Shown: positions 26,401 to 34,602 of the stretch, in pieces | How the letters are laid out: each line of letters opens with the position of its first letter | Position numbering within the stretch: position 1 is the first letter of the stretch | Source: Thermoguttaceae bacterium | GTDB lineage: Bacteria > Planctomycetota > Planctomycetia > Pirellulales > Thermoguttaceae | Length of the DNA: 64,000 nucleotides | Direction: 5' to 3' | NCBI GenBank assembly: GCA_025062105.1 | Contig: JANXAQ010000061.1 | Span: 33,188 to 97,187, forward strand | Notes under the pieces: model-generated | The model's database searches: none | What the model saw: the letters and a program-made list of their open reading frames with translations, nothing else | Told to the model about the DNA's origin: nothing | Position numbers and translations under genes: made by a program

Positions 26401-27275
26401 CCTTGCAGGTCTATACCGAGTTTTGGCAAGCCGAACTGGCCTTCCGCAAAAAGGATTTTCCGACTGCTGGCAAATTGTTAGAAGAATTTGTCAAAAAATA
26501 TCCTTCGCTCCCTTCGGGGTTGGCTCCATTAGTAGCTCTTCGGCAGGCGCAACTGCTAGCCCACCAACGCCGATGGGATGAGGTGCTTCAGGCTGCCACT
26601 CGCATCCGAGAACAGTACCCTCAGTTTGACCAACTTTACGAGGCCGATTATCTACTAGGTCGGGCTTTGGCCATGAAGGCTCGGTTCGACGAAGCTAGAG
26701 AGGCTTTTCAACGCGTCATCCGATCTCCTCAAGGTGCTAAAACGGAAACGGCCGCTATGGCCCAATGGTACATCGGGGAGACCTACTTCCACCAACGAGA
26801 TTATCAGACTGCGCTGCGGGCGTATTTATTGGTAGAGGTGCTGTATGCATATCCAGAGTGGCAAGCTCTAGCCCTGCTGGAAGCGGCTCGATGCCACCAA
26901 ATGCTCGGCCAAGCCGACCAAGCCCAAAAACTCTACCAACGCCTTCTAGCAGACTTCCCTAATACCGCAGCTGCCCAGCAGTATCGAAGCCGGCAAACAT
27001 CCGCCTCCCAAACCCCGCAGACAGATTCCCAACAGCCCACTTCCGCTCCTGTTCGGCAGATGCCTATCGGTTCACCCCAGCCTCCAGAGCAGAAAAGGTC
27101 CCAACGTCAGCCAAAACTATTGTGGGAACCCATAGAAATAGAAAAGAAGCCTCTCCATGATTCGAAGCATATATGTTTATACGATTTTGGTGTCCGTGCC
27201 CCTGACCCAGTATATAGGGTTGCTTGCAGTACTAGGACCCGCCATGGATTAGGTGTTTGGCAGGAGGCAGCTTAA
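23475..27275 (+). CDS. Large exported TPR-repeat protein
   Basis: A 1266-residue protein. The start at 23475 is chosen because GAGGGG lies eight bases upstream and a signal-like stretch follows (LWIAILGAFLWMEAGGQG). From about residue 100 to 1180 it is a long array of tetratricopeptide/Sel1-like helical repeats of BamD/YbgF type (for example ARELQTFLRQYPHHPNASRA, AVTLYNRGDWALAAREL, EAREAFQRVI). One Pro/Ser/Gly-rich insert lies at about 355-410. The next two genes are ExbB- and ExbD-like, so it is probably the periplasmic scaffold of a proton-driven envelope complex. The last 42 or so residues (KPLHDSKHICLY onward) are encoded by a family B repeat covering 27146-27335, so the original C-terminus has been replaced. 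Confidence 0.85.
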   Translation: MARLVVHSYSQLWIAILGAFLWMEAGGQGMEQVAEALFSSPPPSSNRIEHSPARISQQVDPSRTATAQLGGLSPGLPTLPLNSQSQGGSFSASVPTAPGGLDPAEEQYTFAVTLYNRGDWALAARELQTFLRQYPHHPNASRANFLLAETLLQLGQYEDAHVRFNQYLDREPQGLWAAKAWFRSGEAAFWAGKSEQATSRFKEFLSRYPSDPLTAYALWYLGQLARKEKNWSSAAEYFRQCLERFPQSSIRAECQLGLAQSQEALGEAEQAIRLYQTLAHNESDPVGAEAQFRLAVLLYNLQRYLEAAGAFQGYERRSPRSGQAAYARLYRGFALFHLKKWQEAAECFAELASLGNPDFPGPSHPPMPEGSVQPSPSPRSAAGSGGASSGGTGATIAAGPEGPKVGESGGDRFGVLASVPTFPGLWPNQLQQLRRQAQYWLGMVQRQQAQWADSAKTFTQLAQSVSEPAELVECHYYAADGWLRAQNPKAALMEFDLALQAVEKKLQTPPPSTPGSSFAQPPEGTGQQSASLWLDKILLGRLEAAVLLQDHSLADRTAKEFFQRCAHSPLAAEAACWHSQSLLHRKQFQEAIQVLEPWAQQKALAQELAWQIRYLLAYAYQAVGRLAEAQAQLNPLLEADKGQWKSLAQLAQASILMAQKQYQQASQLLEAYLAAGADLPAQTTAQAQLALCYGWLRQTEKAQRLYQALSAKHTAEAWFRPWCEQLAEAALEAGDFAWAKSLFEQLATNGEPTVIQRALLGLGWTQYRAGQYPEAAETLARLLRMEQLPASVAAEATFLRATILTKLRQPDAALALFGIVVDKYSNSKWFGPALLASARLQAQLGQHNQATQYFQRYVETFPHAADLDTALYDWAWSLKDSGQTEEAMKLFERIHQEFPKSPYWAEATIRLAQQAYQARQYERAGELVRAVLANCQPPDLRPYALYLQLQIAAAQGQWESVGQLAQQLLHEHPGSPLQVYTEFWQAELAFRKKDFPTAGKLLEEFVKKYPSLPSGLAPLVALRQAQLLAHQRRWDEVLQAATRIREQYPQFDQLYEADYLLGRALAMKARFDEAREAFQRVIRSPQGAKTETAAMAQWYIGETYFHQRDYQTALRAYLLVEVLYAYPEWQALALLEAARCHQMLGQADQAQKLYQRLLADFPNTAAAQQYRSRQTSASQTPQTDSQQPTSAPVRQMPIGSPQPPEQKRSQRQPKLLWEPIEIEKKPLHDSKHICLYDFGVRAPDPVYRVACSTRTRHGLGVWQEAA

Positions 27276-27335
27276 GCCTGCCAAAGTAAAACTTTTTATA
27301 TCTTATTATATGTTCGATATTAGGGAAAAGTTCCC
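27146..27335 (+). repeat. Family B element overlapping the TPR gene end
   Basis: GAAGCCTCTCCATGATTCGA, then TTATACGATTTTGGTG, TATATAGGGTTGCTTGCAG and TATATGTTCGATAT to AAAGTTCCC align with family B from end to end, though diverged. Its first 130 bases are read as TPR protein codons. Confidence 0.7.
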
Positions 27336-27445
27336 TTAATGATGCTCTCTGAATTCAGAGGAAAGAGACAATGGAGTTTAGGGCCAAAGTTAGCAACCTG
27401 CCGATTGGGAATCCTGTTGTGGACCAGATTAAGGAGGCTGGAAGA

Positions 27446-27784
27446 GGCACCTTCCCAAAATACTGAACACGTAGTGAACTTGATGAATTTGGGTTCCATT
27501 AAGGGTGCCCCCATTCGAAAACTGATTAACCTCAACTTTAGCGGTTTTTCGTAACTTCTTTTATATCAGAGAGTTAGGCTTTGAGGATTCTTTGTTCATC
27601 GACTTGCCTAACTCCAATACTGTCAAAAGGTTAGATATCCAAAATGGTATGTACCTTGGAAATTGGCAAATGTCAAGCTAACTGTATGTAGGGTGTGAGC
27701 AATGTTAACAGTCCCGTCGGTAGGTTAGAGGGGAGGAGATTAAAATAGTGTAAAAATATCTTCTTCGAATTATGCAGAGGTTTC
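27446..27784 (-). repeat. Family B element interrupted by an F element
   Basis: Left part from GGCACCTTCCCAAAATACTG to about 27526; right part from about 27682 (TAGGGTGTGAGCAATG) to TTATGCAGAGGTTTC. An F element sits between them. Confidence 0.7.
27530..27678 (+). repeat. Family F element nested in B
   Basis: Starts CCTCAACTTTAGCGGTTTTT and ends AATTGGCAAATGTCAAGC, flanked by TAA (27527-27529, 27679-27681). Confidence 0.75.
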
Positions 27785-27823
27785 TGTATTATTTTCTCCT
27801 TTCGCATGAGGCTAGGACGATCC

Positions 27824-28711
27824 ATGAACCATGGATGTGGAGAAAACAGGCCGTTTTCCAGAGGGTATGGTCGAGTGGCAGTTTGGGGCCTTTTAGCTGG
27901 GGCGATGGTGTGTTTTGGATTGCTTTTGGAGCTTTGGGCTGCCGAGGCTCCGGCACCGACTGCCCAGCAGAGTCAAAGGCCGGTTCTGCCAGAAACCCTT
28001 CAGCAATTCATCCCCACCCGAAACCTATGGGACATCATGCGCCAAGGCGGGCCGCTCATGATTCCCATTGCCCTTTGTTCGGTCATTATGCTGGCCCTGA
28101 CACTGGAGCGGATGGTTAGTCTGCGTCGAAGCCGAGTTATCCCAAAGCCCTTCGTCAAACGCTTCCTGCAGCAGATGGAAGACGGCACGCTAGACCGAGA
28201 CAGTGCCATACACTTGTGTGAGGAAAACGGTACTCCTGTAGCCGAGGTCTTTGCGGCTGCAGTCCGCAAATGGGGCCGACCTTCTGTAGAAGTCGAACAG
28301 GCTATCATCGACGCCGGCGAACGGGTAACCAATGGACTGCGCAAATATCTTCGGGTCTTTAATGGAATTACTACCGTAGCCCCACTTTTGGGTCTGTTGG
28401 GGACCATCTCCGGTATGATTCAGGCCTTCAATGCCTTAGCACTTTCGGACCCAGCAGGTCGGACTCGTCCCCAACTGCTGGCCGAGGGAATTGCCAACGC
28501 CCTGTTGACTACCGCAGCCGGCCTTTGCGTAGCGATCCCCGCCCTAATTCTTTATTTATACTTTTTAGGGCGGGTAGATCGCCTGGTAATGGAAATTGAC
28601 TCACTTGGAGAACAGTTAGTTCCGATGATCTGCGCCGAAGAGATGGGCAATCGTCCTGCCAAGCCTCAGACAAAGTCCCGCCGCAGCCGCCAAGAGACCG
28701 GCGTAACCTAA
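27824..28711 (+). CDS. MotA/TolQ/ExbB-family proton channel protein
   Basis: A 295-residue inner-membrane protein of the TolQ/ExbB family, the pentameric part of a proton-driven motor. After an N-terminal hydrophobic segment (VWGLLAGAMVCFGLLLELW) come the first family span (LMIPIALCSVIMLALTLERM), a cytoplasmic loop, and the two C-terminal spans with the signature VAPLLGLLGTISGMI and LLTTAAGLCVAIPALILYLY. The tail is Lys/Arg-rich. ATG 27824 is preferred (AGGA six bases upstream) over ATG 27806. It starts 39 bases after a family B copy. An ExbD gene follows after about 980 bases of mostly repeat DNA. Confidence 0.9.
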   Translation: MNHGCGENRPFSRGYGRVAVWGLLAGAMVCFGLLLELWAAEAPAPTAQQSQRPVLPETLQQFIPTRNLWDIMRQGGPLMIPIALCSVIMLALTLERMVSLRRSRVIPKPFVKRFLQQMEDGTLDRDSAIHLCEENGTPVAEVFAAAVRKWGRPSVEVEQAIIDAGERVTNGLRKYLRVFNGITTVAPLLGLLGTISGMIQAFNALALSDPAGRTRPQLLAEGIANALLTTAAGLCVAIPALILYLYFLGRVDRLVMEIDSLGEQLVPMICAEEMGNRPAKPQTKSRRSRQETGVT

Positions 28712-29003
28712 TTTAGAAGGACCCCAAAGCCTCTCAATACCAAACCGATCCTCCGTTGGAAAAAACCTGTCGTTTTTACCAGAAAAAACCTATGCGACTT
28801 CTTGCTGTTCAAACAGGAATGCAAAACAGAACCTGCAACATTTCCGCTGACTGTACAAATCCGCTCTCTGCTCCGAGTCAAAGGACGGCATTGCCGAAGG
28901 CAAGAGCGGTTCCGAGTGCCAAAAGGCCAGTTACACCTTTGCTTCGCTATTACCCTGCCCCCCTCCCACTGGGAGAATAGGAGAACCCAGAGAAAAAAAT
29001 CAG
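28712..29003. other. Gap between exbB-like and exbD-like genes
   Basis: About 290 bases with no gene or known repeat family recognised. It is followed by an A and a C element, so the two genes are probably not on one short operon. Confidence 0.4.
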
Positions 29004-29152
29004 TACGCTTTTTGCCATTTTCGACCTCCTGCCGAAGGGGAAAAGTTCTAACTGTTTGGAATTATTGAACTTAAGAGCTTGCGTGAATAAAAGGATGATC
29101 ACCGTAAGTTCTGGCGACAAAAGACGTTGGGGAAAATAGCAAAACTCCGGAT
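29004..29152 (-). repeat. Family A element, diverged
   Basis: Starts TACGCTTTTTGCCATTTTC and ends GAAAATAGCAAAACTCCGG, with the A interior TTCTAACTGTTTGGAATTAT. Confidence 0.7.
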
Positions 29153-29212
29153 AAGAGTCTCCAACAAAATGAAACTCCTGTGAAGTCCGGCTCGCCATCT
29201 TCGCACTCATAG

Positions 29213-29491
29213 CTAGCTGTTATACACAAGTTAGCGTGGACCCGTTCGACCTTCACTTTAGGCAAATCCCAAACGTTAGTTGAATAACGCAGAATGGATA
29301 AAGTAGGCGATCTAGCTAACTGTTTTTGAAACCAAGCACTTTTTGCTCTTGGAAGTGATTTCTCCGAAATGCTGCAATTTCTCCAACTAACAAATTAGCT
29401 ACTTTTGAAAGGTTCGTTATCTCGCTATTGCAAGTAAAACTTGCTGCCGTGGTGAGGGTAAATACATGCCAAAGATGTGTATCGCAGCCAG
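29213..29491 (+). repeat. Family C element with 9-bp target duplication
   Basis: Starts CTAGCTGTTATACACAAG and ends AGATGTGTATCGCAGCCAG. CACTCATAG occurs at 29204-29212 and again at 29493-29501, a perfect 9-bp direct repeat. Confidence 0.88.
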
Positions 29492-29687
29492 ACACTCATA
29501 GGGGGGAGCAGCCACATTTTGTTAAAAGCTGTAGGCTCGCGCCGTTCGCTAGAAGGGTTGCCAGAGCCGTGGGATTCCATGTATTGGTTCTTCGGGATCA
29601 TGGCGATGACGAGGTCTTTCCGTATTGCTGAGGAGCCCTAGGATTCATCCCAACTTCAGGTCTGAAGATCGATAGGAGGCGTCCACC

Positions 29688-30125
29688 ATGCCGCTGAAAA
29701 CCCATTGGGATGAATTACCTCAATTGAACATGACGCCGATGATCGACTGTGTGTTTTTACTCTTGATTTTTTTCCTAGTAGCCACCCGCCTGGAAGAACA
29801 GACACCACAAATTCCACTTCGGCTACCGGAGGTGGTCGATCGGGGCGCTTTGAGTCCAGCGCCGGAGAAACTGGTCGTTAGTGTCTATCGGGACGGCTCC
29901 ATCACCCTTGACAATCGACCGGTCAGCTTGGAGGAGCTCACTGTCCAGCTGGCTGCCCTGCGCCGCCATTATCCGGATCTGGCTGTGATGCTCCGAGGCG
30001 ATGCCCGAGCGCCGTACCAGCATGTTGCCCAGGTGTTGAATGCCTGTAAACAGGCAAATATTCGCGAATTAAACATCTCAGTTCGTACAATCTCCTTGGA
30101 TAATTCCCCTCAGCACCCACCTTAA
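29688..30125 (+). CDS. ExbD/TolR-family protein
   Basis: A 145-residue single-span protein of the ExbD/TolR family. The short cytoplasmic start (LPQLNMTPMID) leads into one membrane helix (CVFLLLIFFLVAT). Asp20 is the conserved proton-carrying residue of the family. A periplasmic domain of about 105 residues follows (VSVYRDGSITLDN, then VMLRGDARAPYQHVAQVL). AGGAGG at 29674-29679 supports the start at 29688. It should work with the ExbB-like protein encoded upstream, passing proton-motive energy to envelope partners, here perhaps the TPR and toroid proteins. Confidence 0.92.
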   Translation: MPLKTHWDELPQLNMTPMIDCVFLLLIFFLVATRLEEQTPQIPLRLPEVVDRGALSPAPEKLVVSVYRDGSITLDNRPVSLEELTVQLAALRRHYPDLAVMLRGDARAPYQHVAQVLNACKQANIRELNISVRTISLDNSPQHPP

Positions 30126-30184
30126 CCAACGGCAGGGATTCGTTTATTGGCTGCTAGAGGCCAAAGTCATGCGAAACCCTAAGA

Positions 30185-30340
30185 AGATGACCTGAAATGG
30201 CAGTTCCACGAGAAAAACCGTTCGCCTTTCTGAATTCCCCTGAATTTCCAAACGCCCTATTCAACAGGACTATGGAGGAAAAGAGCGGTCAGTCCCAAAT
30301 CCAGTAGGAGCTCTCAGAATCCAATTTCACATTAGCCTCT
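30185..30340 (+). repeat. Family D-like element, diverged
   Basis: TTTCTGAATTCCCCTGAATT, GCCCTATTCAAC, GCGGTCAGTCCCAAATCCAG and the end TTAGCCTC follow the family D order, at low identity. It directly precedes an A element, as in other chains. Confidence 0.5.
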
Positions 30341-30343
30341 CAG

Positions 30344-30490
30344 TTCGATCTTTGTCTTTTGAGCTTTCTGCCGAAATGAGAAAGCATTAACAGTTTGGAA
30401 TGATTGCAGTTAGGGAATTGGGTGCGCAAAAGAGTGGTTCGCTGTAACTTTTGGCGACAAAACAAGTTAGGGAAAATGTCCAAAATCCAG
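30344..30490 (-). repeat. Family A element, diverged
   Basis: Starts GTTCGATCTTTGTC and ends GGAAAATGTCCAAAATCCAGG, flanked by TCA on both sides, so it keeps the TNA pattern. Confidence 0.65.
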
Positions 30491-30493
30491 GTC

Positions 30494-30645
30494 AGTGCGT
30501 CCTTTGCCATGGTTGGTCTGGCTATGAAAAAGGATGCATTCCCTGCTTGTAATTTTCGGAATTAGGAAATTGGGTGAACAAACGGACGACTTTGCCGTAA
30601 CTACATAAAGCAAAGGCAGTTGGGAAAAATAGGGAATCGCGGCAA
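30494..30645 (-). repeat. Family A-like element, diverged
   Basis: Next to the previous copy. GTGCGTCCTTTGCCATGG at the left, AATTAGGAAATTGGGTGAAC in the middle and GGCAGTTGGGAAAAATAGGG at the right match the reversed A layout. Confidence 0.5.
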
Positions 30646-31118
30646 AATCCCACACATTCAGTGAACTTTATGAACTTTTGATTCGGTAGGGGGCCACCTC
30701 ACTGAAAGATCTCCTATATGTAGGTGGCTAGCAGTGCCAGCTCCCCTGTGTATTGGGGTCTCGCTGTTATACACAAGTTAGCGTTGAAATGCTCGGATAT
30801 CAGTTCAGGCAAATCGCGAAAGCTCGCGAAAGAACACAGAATGGATAAAGTAGGAAAAGTAGGAAATGTGGCTAAGAGGCTCTCCGCAACCAAGCATTTT
30901 TGATCTTCCAAATGATATTTCCTAAATGCTGCAATTTCTCCAAAGTTAAAAATTAGCTACTTTTGAAAGGTTTGATATCTCCCTATTGGGAGCAAAACTT
31001 GCCGTCGTGGTGAGGGTAAATACATGCCAAAGATGTGTATAACAGCGAGGTATTTAGGTAGGAGTGGAGGGTACCGAAATGGTGTAAAAATATATCCTTC
31101 AAATGATTCAGCGGTTCC
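30646..31118 (-). repeat. Family B element interrupted by a C element
   Basis: Left part (30646-30759) has CACATTCAGTGAACTTTATG and a TGGCTAGCAGTGCCAG centre. Right part (31050-31118) has GTGTAAAAATATATCCTTC and GCGGTTCC. A complete C element lies between. Confidence 0.7.
30760..31049 (+). repeat. Family C element nested in B
   Basis: Starts CTCGCTGTTATACACAAG and ends GATGTGTATAACAGCGAG. Flanks GTATTGGGGT and GTATTTAGGT match at 8 of 10 bases. Confidence 0.85.
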
Positions 31119-31122
31119 ATAG

Positions 31123-31290
31123 CAACTCGACTTTTGCCATTTTTTCCTAACTGGTTTTGCTTCCAAGCGTTACGGCGGTAGCTCTTTTTATCCATACAAC
31201 TTCCTAAGTCCAATAGTTTCTGGGAGGTTAGAACTTTCCTTTTTCGGCAGGAGGCCGAAAATAGTAAAAGTGAAAATAGCACAACTTAAG
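31123..31290 (+). repeat. Family A element
   Basis: Starts CAACTCGACTTTTGCCATTT. The right end is blurred by a short repeat (AATAGTAAAAGTGAAAATAGC). Confidence 0.75.
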
Positions 31291-31325
31291 ATAATATGTT
31301 CGTAGGTATCCATGCACGGAACCGT

Positions 31326-31393
31326 ACGTGTTGGGTCAAAAGAGGATCCCAACATCGTAAAAAAATATCTCCATGAAATTATGCAGAGGTTCC
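31326..31393 (-). repeat. Family B fragment
   Basis: CGTAAAAAAATATCTCCATG and AATTATGCAGAGGTTCC match one terminal third of family B. Confidence 0.6.
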
Positions 31394-31501
31394 CCTAGTT
31401 TTATGGGACTGTTGATGGAAGGGAGCCGATAGCCATCGGGAAACACACTATTCTGATTTGGGGATAGCCTCTCAGTAGGTCTTGTTGGAGGTTAGCCCGC
31501 C

Positions 31502-33601
31502 ATGTGGGCGGTGCGTATCGGGAAAATAGCAGAATATCTTACAGGCCGGGGATTGTTGTTTGGCCTACTTTGGGCGGGGCTGATCTGTTTGAGCCTAGGC
31601 CTTGCCGCTCTGTTGTTGACCCGGTGGGGGCAATCCCGTCCCTTGCGCAAATGCCTGGTGTTGTCTTTATTGGCCCATCTACTGTTTGCCATCTATTCGA
31701 CCACAGTGGAAATCTTTGTCGGGGCTATGGTGCCTGCCGAGGAAGCAGGCGTTCCGGTCCACTTAGTGGGAGACCCGACTCCCGCTCAAACTCCTTCGGA
31801 GGCCACTGGTGTGGGGGCTACACCGATTTGGGAACAGCTTCTTGCCGAGAAAACGCCTCTTTTGGCAGAATCCCCCGATCGGCAACCGTCCTCTGTTCCT
31901 GAAGTCCAACGAAGCCCATACCAGCAATCGCTCCCTTCAGAACTTTCCGTGCCTCTAGCTCAACTTCACCTAGAAACATCGGCCAGTGTTCCCCTAGGCG
32001 ATGCCAGCCCGCCGACCATCCGACCCGAACATGCTCCGGAAGTTCCTGTACGGCCTCGGCCGCCAGAACCTGTTGAGGTAGCTGGGCCGATGCGCAAAGA
32101 AGCCATGGAACGGCCTCCGGCACTGGATCTGCCGTTAGGCCGATCTTTTTCTCAGACAGGTATTGTCCATCCGGATCGGTTGCCGGTGGCCGGGGCGCCG
32201 CCTGGCCTGGTGGAAATCCCTCTGCCAGCTGATTCTAATCCCCAACCTCCTTTTGGTGCCAGTGCCGGTAATACCACTTCTCCTCCTCAGGCCATTCCTC
32301 AGATTGAGGTCATTCGCGCAGACTCCGCCAGCCCAGGCATGGCCAGCGCTTGGCTAGCGCCGGCTGATGCCAAACATGGTCCTGCTTTCGGCGCTTCGGT
32401 AGCACCAGGCTTTGCCTCGCCGTTGGTTGGGCCGAGTCAGCTTTCCAGGGCCAATCCGCTTCTTAATCCTCCAGCCCCGCCTGCCCCCGGGGAACTCCCA
32501 AAACTCTATCAAGCCCGCACTGCCCCCGACCGGCAGCAATGGGCTGTCCAACATGGGGCAACCGAACAAACCGAAAGAGCCGTTCAGGCCGCCTTGGCTT
32601 GGCTGGCCGCCAATCAAGAGCCGGATGGCCGATGGGATGCCGCCCGGCATGGTGCAGGACGGGAGCTGTTCGTCGGCGGCCGAAATCGCCAAGGCTCCGG
32701 CGCCCAGGCCCATACGGCTACCACCGGATTGGCTCTGCTAGCCTTTCTAGCTCGAGGGGCCACCCATCAGCAAGGCCAATATCAAAAAACCGTTGCCCAA
32801 GCTCTAGAGTATCTTTTGCGTAGCCAGGCACCCGACGGGAATCTGGCCGGACCTGCCGATTTCTATGCCTTCATGTATTGCCACGGTATTGCCACCTTGG
32901 CCTTGAGTGAAGCCTATGCCATGACCCAGGACGCTCGCCTCCGGGAACCGCTCCGACAGGCCATCACCTACACCTTGGCCGCCCAACATCCCGAACAGGG
33001 CGGTTGGCGATACCGGCCACGGGAACCGGGCGACACCAGCCAATTGGGCTGGCAACTCATGGCCCTGAAAAGTGCCGAACTGGCCGGCCTTCCTATCCCA
33101 GAGGCCACCAAACAGGGTGCTTGGCGATTCCTCCAAACGGTCTCCAGTGGACCACATCGGGGGTTGGCCGCTTATCGGGCTCTAGAAACTCCTAGCCCCG
33201 CTATGACTGCGGAGGCTCTCCTATGCCGGTTGTTCCTCGGTCAACCTCCCTCCGACCCCGCCTGCCAAGAGGCCGGCCAGTATCTGCTCCAGCACCTGCC
33301 TGGCCAATCCGAACCCAATCTCTACTATTGGTACTACGGCACCTTAGCGATGTTCCAAATGGGCGGCCATTACTGGAAAACTTGGAACGACGCCCTCCAA
33401 AAAACCCTTCTGCCTCGTCAGCATACTACCGGCCCATTGGCCGGAAGTTGGGATCCAGACACCCGCTGGGATAACTACGGCGGCCGGGTCTATTCCACGG
33501 CGCTATCTGCCCTATGCTTGGAGGTCTATTACCGTTATCTGCCCCTGTATGTCCATGTCGGTGACTCCCAATTGGCCCAGCCAAAGTCCCCGAACCGATA
33601 A
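31502..33601 (+). CDS. Membrane protein with prenyltransferase/squalene-cyclase-like toroid
   Basis: A 699-residue protein. Two hydrophobic segments near the N-terminus (LLFGLLWAGLICLSLGLAALL and CLVLSLLAHLLFAIYS) anchor it. Residues of about 75-350 are a Pro/Ala-rich extracytoplasmic linker. Residues of about 355-690 have the repeated pattern of alpha/alpha-toroid proteins (prenyltransferase and squalene-oxidase repeats): ALAWLAANQEPDGRWD, ALEYLLRSQAPDGNL and TYTLAAQHPEQGGWRY. I see no DDTA-type acid catalytic motif, so cyclase activity is doubtful and a binding role is more likely. GGAGG lies about ten bases before ATG 31502. It follows TPR, ExbB and ExbD genes, an arrangement I recall from planctomycetes. 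Confidence 0.8.
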   Translation: MWAVRIGKIAEYLTGRGLLFGLLWAGLICLSLGLAALLLTRWGQSRPLRKCLVLSLLAHLLFAIYSTTVEIFVGAMVPAEEAGVPVHLVGDPTPAQTPSEATGVGATPIWEQLLAEKTPLLAESPDRQPSSVPEVQRSPYQQSLPSELSVPLAQLHLETSASVPLGDASPPTIRPEHAPEVPVRPRPPEPVEVAGPMRKEAMERPPALDLPLGRSFSQTGIVHPDRLPVAGAPPGLVEIPLPADSNPQPPFGASAGNTTSPPQAIPQIEVIRADSASPGMASAWLAPADAKHGPAFGASVAPGFASPLVGPSQLSRANPLLNPPAPPAPGELPKLYQARTAPDRQQWAVQHGATEQTERAVQAALAWLAANQEPDGRWDAARHGAGRELFVGGRNRQGSGAQAHTATTGLALLAFLARGATHQQGQYQKTVAQALEYLLRSQAPDGNLAGPADFYAFMYCHGIATLALSEAYAMTQDARLREPLRQAITYTLAAQHPEQGGWRYRPREPGDTSQLGWQLMALKSAELAGLPIPEATKQGAWRFLQTVSSGPHRGLAAYRALETPSPAMTAEALLCRLFLGQPPSDPACQEAGQYLLQHLPGQSEPNLYYWYYGTLAMFQMGGHYWKTWNDALQKTLLPRQHTTGPLAGSWDPDTRWDNYGGRVYSTALSALCLEVYYRYLPLYVHVGDSQLAQPKSPNR

Positions 33602-33679
33602 TCTCCCAAGCCTCTGCTACCATTTCGGGCCCTTGCTCGGTAAGATCAATCTTCTAACTCTCTGCCACTATTGGACTTA

Positions 33680-33831
33680 GCTCGACTTCTGCCGTTTTTG
33701 GCCTTTTGTCGAAAGAAGAAAGCCCTAACTGCCTAGAATTACTAAAGTTAGGAAATTGTATGAACAAAAGGAGAGGGCGCCGTAACTGCTGAGCAAAAAA
33801 AAGAAGTTAGGAAATTTGGCAAAAGTCCAGC
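33680..33831 (-). repeat. Family A element
   Basis: Starts GCTCGACTTCTGCCGTTTTT and ends TTTGGCAAAAGTCCAGC, flanked by TTA (33677-33679, 33832-33834). Confidence 0.85.
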
Positions 33832-33950
33832 TTAGAGGATCTTCTGAAATTCAGATGTTAAGGTCTTCCGAAGGGGGTTTGGTCTATTCGGCTCCCCCAG
33901 CGACGGTCCTGTCAAACAGTTCGTATGGAGATTCAGGGGGGTTTAGCAAG

Positions 33951-34143
33951 GGAAGCTCTGGATAATCCTGAACATATAGTGAACTTCGTGAATCTTCGGT
34001 TTTCTAGCCGTTCGGTTGTCCTATCTGGACCCCTACTATCTATTAGGCGCTTTAATGCTAATACAACTATTATATGTTGTGTTAGAGAGAGGACCAGCCA
34101 AAATGCTATAAAAATATCCCCTTTGAATTATGCAGAGGGTTCC
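33951..34143 (-). repeat. Family B element
   Basis: Nearly identical to the copy at 4931-5129, including the unusual start GGAAGCTCTG. A short further B-like fragment (TAGGGTGCTAGTAATAC) follows at about 34150. Confidence 0.85.
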
Positions 34144-34225
34144 CTACTATATGTAGGGTGCTAGTAATACTAACAACCCAATATATTGGATCAGTCCCAG
34201 AGAGAAACGAAAAGCTATCAAGATA

Positions 34226-34374
34226 GCCCGACTTTTGCCAATTTTGGTCTTCTGCCGAAATGAGAAAGTTCTAACTCCTTGGAATTATTGGACTTAGGAA
34301 ATTGTGTGAATAAAAGGGGGGGCATCGTAACCCACAGAGACAAAACAAGTTAAGGAAAATGGCAAAACTCGAGT
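34226..34374 (-). repeat. Family A element
   Basis: Starts GCCCGACTTTTGCCAATTTT and ends AAAATGGCAAAACTCGAG. Confidence 0.8.
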
Positions 34375-34428
34375 GTAGAGTTTCCAGAGGTAATTGCAGG
34401 ACAAATCGCTTTTCGGGACAGCACCTTC

Positions 34429-34577
34429 GCTCGACATTTGCCATTTTCGGCCCCGTGCCAAAGGAAGAAAGCTCGAACTTCTTGTAATCCTTGAACCTAG
34501 GAAACTCTGTGAACAAAGTGCTGTTTCGTCGTAACTACAAAAGAAAAAACAAGTTAGGGAAAATGGCAAAGTCAAGC
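34429..34577 (-). repeat. Family A element
   Basis: Starts GCTCGACATTTGCCATTTTC and ends GAAAATGGCAAAGTCAAGC. Confidence 0.75.
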
Positions 34578-34602
34578 CAAGTGTAAGAAAACAAACCATG
34601 AG

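Noticed and set aside
27157..27252. A short hydrophobic reading frame starting MIRSIYVYTI in the TPR 3' end
   Set aside because: It lies inside the diverged family B copy and has no ribosome-binding site; its hydrophobic look comes from the AT-rich repeat.
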